From Sphingopyxis sp. (GTDB taxonomy: Bacteria > Pseudomonadota > Alphaproteobacteria > Sphingomonadales > Sphingomonadaceae), in contig JAAUPH010000029.1 of assembly GCA_012035435.1 (NCBI GenBank), positions 1 to 13,844 of the forward strand: a stretch of DNA of 13,844 bases, read 5' to 3'. Every line of letters begins with the position of its first letter. Positions within the stretch are counted from its first letter, which is position 1. A program made the position numbers and the translations under genes. Below the pieces are notes generated by a model. That model was not told the DNA's origin and ran no database searches. It worked only from the letters and a program-made list of their open reading frames with translations. Shown in pieces: positions 1 through 5,683 of the stretch.

Positions 1-148
1 AATGGGTCAAATCCGAAGGACGTCAAAATGGCTTCGATCTCGAAGCGAAATGCCCTTGCAGGTAGATAAACTACCTGACTGCGGACATTTCCCTCCGATA
101 TCTTCGCCATTTTGACGCCTCGAACGTGCATTTAATGGGTCCTGACCC
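1..148. repeat. Nested palindromic element, MITE- or REP-like
   Basis: The sequence shows a perfect 12-bp inverted repeat, CGTCAAAATGGC at 21-32 against GCCATTTTGACG at 106-117. Inside it is a second perfect hairpin, CAGGTAG at 59-65 and CTACCTG at 71-77 with loop ATAAA. The octamer AATGGGTC occurs in direct orientation at 1-8 and 134-141, and the right copy is part of the palindrome GGGTC-CT-GACCC at 137-148. This layout resembles a small non-autonomous element or an IS end, but no transposase is present and the left side is cut by the window edge, so the class is inferred. Confidence 0.5.
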
Positions 149-188
149 TAGCTATCAACATGCAATTGTTATCGCGAGCGGGGCGGAG

Positions 189-242
189 GTCATTGCGAGT
201 GGAGCAAGCCGCTCTCGGCTGCGTCGCTCCGCTCGCAATGAC
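189..242. repeat. REP-like palindromic repeat (GTCATTGCGAG type)
   Basis: GTCATTGCGAG at 189-199 is repeated inverted as CTCGCAATGAC at 232-242. The arms extend about six more bases with one mismatch (TGGAGC against CGGAGC). Repeats of this form are scattered through many bacterial genomes, typically between genes. It lies 27 bp beyond the stop of ettA and could act as a 3' stabilising structure for that transcript. The role is inferred; the palindrome itself is plain. Confidence 0.65.
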
Positions 243-268
243 AATGCGTTACCCCCGGCGAAGGATAA

Positions 269-1946
269 TCAACGCGTAAGCTTTTTATACGCCAGCGCGG
301 TGGGGCGGTCGGCCGCATCGCCCAAGCGGCGGCGCTTATCCTCTTCATAGGATTCGAAATTGCCCTCAAACCATTCGACATGGCTGTTGCCTTCGAACGC
401 CAAAATGTGCGTGGCAAGCCGATCCAAGAAGAAGCGGTCGTGGCTGATGACCACCGCGCAGCCCGCGAAATTTTCGAGCGCTTCTTCAAGCGCCGCCAAT
501 GTTTCAGTATCAAGATCGTTGGTGGGTTCGTCCAGCAGCAGGACGTTGCCACCCTCTTTCAGCATCTTGGCCATATGCACGCGGTTGCGCTCACCGCCCG
601 ACAGCTGGCCGACCTTCTTCTGTTGGTCGACACCCTTGAAGTTGAACGCGCCGACATAGGCACGGGTTTGCATCTCATGCTTGCCGATGTTCATCATGTC
701 ATGGCCGCCCGAAATTTCTTCCCAGACATTCTTGCCTGGATCAAGCGCGTCGCGGCTCTGGTCGACAAAGCCAAGGCGGACGGTGTCTCCGATGGCAACG
801 GTGCCGCTGTCAGCCTGTTCCTTGCCGGTAATCAGCTTGAACAAGGTTGACTTGCCCGCGCCGTTGGGGCCGATCACGCCGACGATGCGCCAGGCGGCAG
901 GGTGAAGGACAGATTTTCGAACAACAGTTTATCGCCATAAGCCTTGGAGATATTATCGACCTCGATCACCTTGCCACCAAGCCGCGATGGAACTTGGATA
1001 ACAATCTGCGCCTTGCCGGGAGCGCGATTTTCCTGCGCCTCAACCAATTGATCGAACGACTTGATACGCGCTTTTGATTTGGCCTGCCGCGCCTTAGGCG
1101 ATTGCCGAATCCATTCCAGCTCGTCGCGGATGGCCTTTTGCCGCCCCTGATCCTCGCGCGATTCCTGCTCGAGCGCTTGGCCTTCTTGTCTAGATAGGTC
1201 GAATAATTGCCTTCGTAGATGAAATAACGACCACGATCGAGTTCGAGGATCCAGCCAACAACATTGTCGAGAAAATAGCGATCATGGGTGACGAGGATGA
1301 CGTTGCCCGCATAATCGACCAGATGCTTCTCCAGCCAGGCGACGCTTTCGGCGTCCAAATGGTTGGTCGGTTCGTCGAGCAATAATATCGATGGCTTTTC
1401 CAGCAGCAAGCGGGTGAGCGCGATACGGCGCTTTTCCCCGCCTGACAGATTTTCAACCGACCAGTCGCCCGGCGGACAACGCAGCGCTTCCATCGCAATC
1501 TCAAGCTGATTGTCGAGCGTCCACCCGTCAACCGCGTCGATCTTTTCCTGAAGCGTACCCATTTCTTCCATCAGCGCATCAAAATCGCAATCCTCGGGCG
1601 GATCGCCCATGATCGTGCTGATCTCGTTAAAACGATCGACCAGATCGGCAATCTCGCGCACGCCGTCCTTGACATTCTCAAGCACGGTCTTCGCCGGGTC
1701 AAGCTCAGGCTCCTGGGGCAGATAGCCGACGGTGATGCCGTCGCCGGGCCACGCCTCGCCGGTAAAATCGGTATCGATCCCGGCCATGATCTTCATCAGG
1801 GTCGATTTACCTGTGCCGTTGGGGCCCACAATGCCGATCTTGGCGTCGGGATAAAATTGCAGATGAATGCCGTTGAGCACCGGCTTTTGCGCACCGGGGT
1901 AGGTCTTGGTCAGACCCTTCATAACAAAGCTGTACTGCGCGGCCAT
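269..1946 (-). pseudogene. ettA: EttA-type ABC-F ATPase, two frameshifts
   Basis: EttA is a soluble ABC-F ATPase that binds the ribosomal E site and couples entry into elongation to the ATP/ADP ratio. Reading starts at ATG 1946-1944 with GGAGAG at 1957-1952. The first 258 residues hold Walker A GPNGTGKST (41-49), signature LSGGE (167-171), Walker B ending [11 protein letters not shown] (to 198) and the start of the linker between the ATPase domains. The frame breaks near 1173 and again near 888, each time by one missing base. The middle segment (about 888-1173) has no stop and reads as normal EttA linker. The last segment (877-269) holds the second Walker [18 protein letters not shown] and [11 protein letters not shown]. 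Restoring two bases gives 559 residues, close to the family's usual 555. No residue loss is seen beyond the indels, so decay is very recent or the indels are sequencing errors. The symbol is assigned from strong family resemblance. Confidence 0.9.
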
Positions 1947-2088
1947 TGGTGCTCTCCGAACGGGCTACAAGGTTGCAGTGCGCCAGACTGGGCACCGGAT
2001 TGCGGGCCGGTTAGCGAAGGCGGCGGGCAAGCGCAATGCAGTCTGCACGATCATATGCCGCAAAAATGCTGATTCTCTCGCGGGCGAG

Positions 2089-2140
2089 GAGGCCGAAATT
2101 TGTCGCGCCCTGACCAGAAATGCCAGCATTTCTAGGCCTC
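2089..2140. other. Stem-loop cluster in the ettA-lipoprotein intergenic region
   Basis: The 310-bp gap between divergent ettA and the lipoprotein gene (1947-2256) holds an imperfect inverted repeat, GAGGCC-GAAAT at 2089-2099 against ATTTC-TA-GGCCTC at 2128-2140. Inside it lies a perfect palindrome, AGAAATGC-CA-GCATTTCT, at 2116-2133. There is no T-run, so it is not an intrinsic terminator. It could be an operator or a leader structure upstream of ettA. No other feature is seen in the gap except the promoter listed next. Confidence 0.4.
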
Positions 2141-2162
2141 TTCCGCCAACTCAATTATTTTG

Positions 2163-2190
2163 TTGACGTTTTATGACGAGTCTCTAAATC
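2163..2190 (+). promoter_or_regulatory. Candidate promoter of the lipoprotein gene
   Basis: TTGACG at 2163-2168 matches a -35 hexamer in five of six positions. It is followed after 16 bp by TAAATC at 2185-2190, a weak -10. The leader then has a small GC hairpin, CCCGC at 2190-2194 and GCGGG at 2200-2204, and the gene's AGGGAG ribosome site at 2242-2247. The -35 match is good and the -10 poor, so the call is tentative. Confidence 0.35.
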
Positions 2191-2256
2191 CCGCCGCTCG
2201 CGGGAGGAGGCTTTTCTTCGAACGCGGAGTTTAAGTCTCTTAGGGAGCCAAGAGTC

Positions 2257-2517
2257 ATGAAGAAGTTTGCTGTTATCGCCGCTGCTGCCGGCATGTTCGC
2301 CCTCGCCGCTTGCGGTGAAAAGGCCGCTGAAGAAGCTGCTCCGGAAGCTGCAACCACCGAAGCCGTTGCTGAAGAAGCCGCTCCGGCTGCTGATGCCATG
2401 GCGCCGGCTGCTGATGCCGCTGCTCCGGCTGCTGACGCTGCTGCACCGGCCGCTGACGCCGCTGCTGCTCCGGCTGCTGACGCTGCTGCTGCTCCGGCCG
2501 AAGAAGCCAAGAAGTAA
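2257..2517 (+). CDS. Small Ala/Pro-rich repeat lipoprotein, function unknown
   Basis: This is an 86-residue protein. Residues 1-19 form a lipoprotein signal peptide: KK near the start, a hydrophobic stretch, and lipobox L16-A17-A18-C19 with Gly at +2. The mature part is almost only Ala, Pro, Glu and Asp. Five imperfect copies of APAADAA at about residues 42-78 are followed by AEEAKK. The start is supported by AGGGAG at 2242-2247, nine bases upstream. It stands alone, with its own candidate promoter and a strong terminator. I do not recognise a named family. Low-complexity acidic lipoproteins of this size are probably extended, surface- or periplasm-facing proteins, but no function can be assigned. 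The reverse strand of the repeats is also open, which is a by-product of composition. Confidence 0.8.
   Translation: MKKFAVIAAAAGMFALAACGEKAAEEAAPEAATTEAVAEEAAPAADAMAPAADAAAPAADAAAPAADAAAAPAADAAAAPAEEAKK
2380..2490 (+). repeat. In-frame tandem repeat, 21-24 bp units
   Basis: Five imperfect units encode APAADA(M/A) followed by one or two further Ala. Three units are 7 codons and the last two are 8 codons, so the reading frame is kept whatever the copy number. The DNA repeats the pattern GCTCCGGCTGCTGATGCC with silent changes. Slippage could change protein length without frameshift. Confidence 0.75.
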
Positions 2518-2548
2518 TTCTTGGCGCCTTCACGGGCGTAGAAAAAGA

Positions 2549-2580
2549 GGCGGTCAACCAAAAGGTTGGCCGCCTTTTTT
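2549..2580 (+). terminator. Intrinsic terminator of the lipoprotein gene
   Basis: An 11-bp stem, GGCGGTCAACC at 2549-2559 with GGTTGGCCGCC at 2564-2574 (one G-T wobble), encloses an AAAA loop. Six T residues follow at 2575-2580. It begins 32 bp after the stop codon. This is a textbook rho-independent terminator. The A-rich run at 2542-2546 on the other side is short, so it acts mainly on the plus strand. Confidence 0.9.
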
Positions 2581-2688
2581 CATGCGCGAGACGTGGGAAG
2601 TTCGGCGGCAACGTCAATGGCCGCTCCGAAGTTTTCCAAAAAAGTCCTAAAGACCGATCGCGGGTGAGGTCTGACGCGCTACGCTTGT

Positions 2689-2738
2689 CATTTCTGCGGA
2701 TCATCGACCCCCGGACGATGATTGTTTCGGCAGAAATG
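2689..2738. repeat. Large imperfect stem-loop beside the putative att site
   Basis: CATTTCTGC at 2689-2697 is inverted as GCAGAAATG at 2730-2738, and inside it CATCG at 2702-2706 pairs with CGATG at 2716-2720. The right arm overlaps the first two bases of the tRNA-like sequence. It may be a dispersed sphingomonad palindromic repeat or a structure at the recombination junction. I see no coding sequence between 2581 and 2880. Confidence 0.45.
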
Positions 2739-2756
2739 GTCGGGGTGACAGGATTC
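2737..2756 (-). other. Putative left attachment site: 3' end of a proline tRNA
   Basis: Read on the minus strand the segment is GAATCCTGTCACCCCGACCA. It fits tRNA positions 57-76: T-loop end GAAT, T-stem CCTGT, acceptor 3' strand CACCCCG, discriminator A and CCA. An acceptor of this type is typical of bacterial tRNA-Pro. The match stops abruptly at 2756 and the rest of a tRNA is absent, so this is a fragment, not a gene. Tyrosine recombinases commonly integrate into tRNA 3' ends, leaving such a duplicate at the distal end. An integrase starts 125 bp away. No second copy is in the window. Chance or an unrelated repeat remains possible. Confidence 0.5.
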
Positions 2757-2774
2757 CAGCAAATAGCTGGAATC
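2752..2774. other. Perfect 9-bp hairpin at the att edge
   Basis: GATTCCAGC at 2752-2760, loop AAATA, and GCTGGAATC at 2766-2774 form a perfect stem. It shares five bases with the tRNA-like fragment and begins where the tRNA match ends. There is no adjacent T-run. It may be part of the recombinase core region, or a palindromic repeat unrelated to integration. Confidence 0.5.
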
Positions 2775-2799
2775 ACTTAAGAAAATAAGGCATATTCCC

Positions 2800-2868
2800 C
2801 TACACAGCACCTGCACAGCTATGGAACTCCGCGCGCTTTCGCTCCAAACCTGCACAGTTTCTGCACAG
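2800..2868 (+). promoter_or_regulatory. Candidate integrase arm-type sites: two pairs of direct repeats
   Basis: CTACACAG at 2800-2807 and CTGCACAG at 2811-2818 form one pair, and CTGCACAG at 2850-2857 and 2861-2868 form a second. Both pairs have an 11-bp period, about one helical turn. Tyrosine recombinases with an arm-binding N-terminus use paired direct repeats of this spacing beside the core site. The position between the putative att core and the integrase gene fits. The repeats are seen; the role is inferred. Confidence 0.5.
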
Positions 2869-2880
2869 CGGAGTATGGGA

Positions 2881-4176
2881 ATGGCGTTCATCACTGACAA
2901 GGAGGTGCTCAAATCCGGCCTGATCATTTTCAGGCGCGGCGATGTCGAACACCGCAATTTTTATTGCCGCATCAAGCTCCCCAAAGAGGACCGCTACAAG
3001 ACGATCTCCCTTCACACATCGGACAGGGAGTCCGCCCGCGACCGGGCGTTCGATGAAGACGCCGACATCCGTTTCCGCGTGAAGCACGATGTCGCCGTGT
3101 TCAATCGTCCGTTTCGGCAGGTCGCGGCCGACTACCTCCAGACACAGCAGCGCCGTGCCGATACCGGCGAGGTTTCACACGACCGCGTGAAAAATCTTAG
3201 GAACGCCTTCAAGAAGGCGCTCGAAGATTATGTCGGCAGCACCCAGATACACCTGATCAGTCAGGACAGTTGGGTTGCCTACCCGACGTGGCGGCGGGAG
3301 AATGGCAAAGGCCGGTTTCGCGAGCATATCAGCGATTCGACTATCCAGTTTGAGATGGGCGCGCTTAACGCGGTGATGAACTTTGCCATCACCAAGCGGC
3401 TTGTGCCTGCAAGCCACCGCTTTGAAGGCAGGCCGAAGCTCAAAACCATGCGCCGCGATGAATTCACCATTGAGGAATATCGCAAGCTGCACAGCGTCGG
3501 GCGTAAATGGATCAGGGCGGCGACCACGCCCCAAGGCACTTGGTATCGCACCATGTGCTACAATTTCATGCTCATCATGTGCAACACGGGGATGCGTCCG
3601 CCCGAGGCGAAAAATCTGCGCTGGCGCGACATCACATTGGCCAAGGACCGCGACGGGCGCGAGATCGTCGTGATGTTCGTCCAGGGCAAGGGCAAATCCC
3701 GCAAGCTCGTGGCTCCCAAGAGCGTCGGCGAATATCTCGCTCGCGTGCGCGAACTGTCCAAGGCCACCGCGCCCGATGATGCCGTGTTCACGATCATCAA
3801 CGGCAAACCCGCCAAATATCTCTACAGCGACACCGTTCAGGCGTTGCTCGTCGAAGCTGACCTGCGGATGGGGCCGAACGGCATCCCGCGTTCGACCTAT
3901 TGCTTCCGCCACACCTACGCCACCTTCCGCCTAAGCGAAGGTGTCGATGTCTATATCCTGTCCGAACAAATGGGCACGTCGGTCAAAATGATCGAAAATC
4001 ACTATGGCCATGTGAACACCATCAAGCACGCCGACCGCGTCTTGATGGGCATTGGCGGGTGGGAAGCCATGCACGCCGATATGGACGCCGAAGGCGACGT
4101 CGAGGAAGCCACTGCCAAGGCCCGACAGGCAGCAAAATCGAAACAATCAATTCGCCCTGCCCACTTCAAACGCTGA
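2881..4176 (+). CDS. Site-specific tyrosine recombinase (integrase)
   Basis: This is a 431-residue phage-type integrase that would catalyse integration and excision of a mobile element. ATG 2881 is chosen because CGGAG at 2869-2873 lies seven bases upstream. The upstream ATGs at 2821 and 2875 lack a usable site, and starting at 2821 would run the gene through the direct repeats. The N-terminal part (about 1-80) would bind arm sites, the middle (about 80-200) is the core-binding region, and the catalytic domain follows. Visible catalytic residues are R239 in TGMRPPEA, K270 in QGKGKSRK, R343 in YCFRHTYAT and nucleophile Y375 in NHYGH. The usual HxxR histidine is Y340, and the later His/Trp position is T366 in MGTS. 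From memory, this variant recurs in related alphaproteobacterial integrases. The acidic, Ala-rich tail (after about 395) is unremarkable. The adjacent tRNA-like fragment suggests a tRNA-Pro target. Confidence 0.88.
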   Translation: MAFITDKEVLKSGLIIFRRGDVEHRNFYCRIKLPKEDRYKTISLHTSDRESARDRAFDEDADIRFRVKHDVAVFNRPFRQVAADYLQTQQRRADTGEVSHDRVKNLRNAFKKALEDYVGSTQIHLISQDSWVAYPTWRRENGKGRFREHISDSTIQFEMGALNAVMNFAITKRLVPASHRFEGRPKLKTMRRDEFTIEEYRKLHSVGRKWIRAATTPQGTWYRTMCYNFMLIMCNTGMRPPEAKNLRWRDITLAKDRDGREIVVMFVQGKGKSRKLVAPKSVGEYLARVRELSKATAPDDAVFTIINGKPAKYLYSDTVQALLVEADLRMGPNGIPRSTYCFRHTYATFRLSEGVDVYILSEQMGTSVKMIENHYGHVNTIKHADRVLMGIGGWEAMHADMDAEGDVEEATAKARQAAKSKQSIRPAHFKR

Positions 4177-4263
4177 CTCCGCATCGCTGATGCCCTTTGG
4201 AGGCAAGCGTTTGCGCCGGTTATCCGATGCGCCGCTGGCGCTCTTGATCGGGACACCGGCCAA

Positions 4264-4312
4264 GCGGACGGAGGAAGAAGGTGCGCCGAGCCTCAAGCAC
4301 CCCTTCGTCCGC
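4264..4312. repeat. Imperfect inverted repeat downstream of the integrase
   Basis: GCGGACG at 4264-4270 pairs with CGTCCGC at 4306-4312, and an inner stem GGTGC at 4280-4284 pairs with GCACC at 4297-4301. It is one of several foldable segments in the 307-bp gap between the integrase and fic genes (4177-4483). There is no T-run, so it is not a standard terminator. Function is not known. Confidence 0.45.
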
Positions 4313-4317
4313 GTCTT

Positions 4318-4370
4318 CCTCGCATGACGCCACTTCGCCGCTGGCGAACTTAAAGTGGCGTCATGCGAGG
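4318..4370. repeat. Perfect 18-bp inverted repeat (cruciform-capable)
   Basis: CCTCGCATGACGCCACTT at 4318-4335 is exactly inverted at 4353-4370, with a 17-nt spacer. The spacer region contains a further hairpin, TTCGCC-GCT-GGCGAA, at 4334-4348. The 11-nt core CGCCGCTGGCG also occurs at 4230-4240. An intergenic perfect arm this long is unusual. It could terminate the integrase transcript without a U-tract, mark an element end, or be a recombinase or relaxase site. Confidence 0.75.
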
Positions 4371-4417
4371 GCTTCTAAAAGCAACCCGCGAAGCGACAAT
4401 CTGCCTTTGGCGATTGA

Positions 4418-4446
4418 TTGGCACTCGTTTTATCAATCATTATGTG
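4418..4446 (+). promoter_or_regulatory. Candidate fic promoter
   Basis: TTGGCA at 4418-4423 is separated by 17 bp from TATGTG at 4441-4446. The first TATCAATCA repeat (4431-4439) sits inside the spacer and the others lie downstream, a layout suited to repression. Hexamer matches are moderate. Confidence 0.35.
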
Positions 4447-4484
4447 GCAGTGACGTGATTGATAGAAAGGCATCTTATCAATCA
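4431..4484 (+). promoter_or_regulatory. Putative fic operator: three TATCAATCA repeats
   Basis: TATCAATCA occurs at 4431-4439 and 4476-4484, and inverted (TGATTGATA) at 4456-4464. A partial inverted copy, GATTGAT, is at 4412-4418. The last copy ends on the A of the fic start codon. Such spacing suggests a repressor, possibly Fic itself through its C-terminal winged helix. The repeats are seen; the regulator is inferred. Confidence 0.5.
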
Positions 4485-5683
4485 TGCGTTGGAACTGGCA
4501 GCTTCCCGACTGGCCTAAATTCCGCTTCGATGCGGATCGCATCCGTGCGGCAGAAGAGCAGTTTCTGAAAGGCTCCGGCGTCGTCATCGGCGCATTGCAC
4601 CATCTTGATTCCGATGCGCGAGATGGCCTGACCGTCGAACTCATATCGCAGGAAGTCGTCGATAGCTCCGCCATCGAGGGCGAAATTCTCGACCGCGACA
4701 GCGTTCAATCATCACTGGCCAAGCATCTGGGCTTTGCCACAGATTCGCGCCGCGCAAGTGCGGCGGAGGCCGGTGCCGCCGAACTTATGGCCGATGTTTA
4801 CCGGAACCATGCAGCGCCACTCGACGAACAGACGCTATTTGCATGGCACGCCATGCTCATGAACGGACGCCGCGACATTGCCGATGTCGGGCGCTATCGG
4901 ACGCATGAGGATGCCATGCAGATCGTTTCGGGTGCGCTCCACGCGCCGCGTGTGCAATTCGAGGCTCCGCCGTCGAATACCGTGCCGCTGGAAATGTCCC
5001 GCTTCATCGCGTGGTTCAACGACAGTGCGCCGTCATCACCGAACCCGCTCCCAGCAATTACCCGTGCCGCGATCTCACACCTGTGGTTCGAGAGCATCCA
5101 TCCCTTTGAAGATGGCAATGGCCGGATCGGACGCGCCATCGCTGAAAAGGCATTGGCGCAAAACCTGTCAGCACCGACGCTGACGGCACTGGCCGAAACG
5201 ATTCATCGCCACCGCAAAGCTTACTACGCCGCGCTTCAACTCGGCAGCCAGAGCAACGACATCAATGCCTGGCTGGCATGGTTTGCCGATATTGTCATCG
5301 AGGCACAGGCGCGGACGATCACCCGCATCCGCTTCCTGATCGACAAGACGCGGTTGCTTGATCGTTTACGCGGGCAAATCAACGAACGGCAGGAAAAGGC
5401 GCTGCTTCGCTTGTTCCGCGAAGGGCCGGATGGGTTTGAGGGCGGGTTGAGTGCCGGAAACTACCGGACGATCACCGGGGCAGCACTCGCGACCACGACG
5501 CGCGATTTGGCCGATCTTGTCGAGAAGGGCGCGCTGATCCGCAGCGGTGAGCGGCGCTACGCGCGTTACCGGTTAGCGACCAGCGTTAAGTCGAGCGCAA
5601 GTGACACGAAGGCCCAAATCGCTATTGGCGCAGCTGACCAACGTGATGTCGGAGATCATCGCCGCGCACGGGCTTCGAACTAA
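4484..5683 (+). CDS. Fic-domain protein, class II AMPylase
   Basis: The protein as read is 399 residues. Fic enzymes transfer AMP (rarely other nucleotides) from ATP to hydroxyl side chains of target proteins in the cytoplasm. The catalytic motif HPFEDGNGRIGR (206-217) is complete: H206, D210, N212, R214 and R217. An N-terminal inhibitory motif SSAIEGE (61-67, matching [S/T]xxxE[G/N]) makes it a self-inhibited class II protein. The region before residue 90 resembles the helical domain common in this class. The C-terminus (about 290-365) looks like a winged helix. The start is ATG 4484, with AAAGG 13 bases upstream, rather far. No antitoxin gene is adjacent, as expected for class II. The last 20 or so codons lose GC3 bias, while another frame gains it, so the true end may be 5696 (403 residues). 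The target is unknown. Carriage beside an integrase suggests accessory or defence-like cargo. Confidence 0.87.
   Translation: MRWNWQLPDWPKFRFDADRIRAAEEQFLKGSGVVIGALHHLDSDARDGLTVELISQEVVDSSAIEGEILDRDSVQSSLAKHLGFATDSRRASAAEAGAAELMADVYRNHAAPLDEQTLFAWHAMLMNGRRDIADVGRYRTHEDAMQIVSGALHAPRVQFEAPPSNTVPLEMSRFIAWFNDSAPSSPNPLPAITRAAISHLWFESIHPFEDGNGRIGRAIAEKALAQNLSAPTLTALAETIHRHRKAYYAALQLGSQSNDINAWLAWFADIVIEAQARTITRIRFLIDKTRLLDRLRGQINERQEKALLRLFREGPDGFEGGLSAGNYRTITGAALATTTRDLADLVEKGALIRSGERRYARYRLATSVKSSASDTKAQIAIGAADQRDVGDHRRARASN

Noticed and set aside
2737..2756. A complete tRNA gene at this place
   Set aside because: Only positions 57-76 are present. The anticodon and D arms are missing on either strand.
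2184..2776. Minus-strand Ala/Ser- and Gln-rich frames over the lipoprotein gene
   Set aside because: They are mirror readings of the codon repeats. The plus strand has the signal peptide, ribosome site and terminator.
2800..2868. CRISPR-like array
   Set aside because: Repeats are only 8 bp, occur in two close pairs, and lack spacers of regular length.
2821..2880. Integrase start at 2821 (or 2875)
   Set aside because: No ribosome site at useful distance. The extra residues do not look like the family, and 2821 would place two direct repeats inside the gene.
3175..3912. Minus-strand open frame of 245 codons
   Set aside because: It is antisense to the integrase and explained by GC-rich composition.
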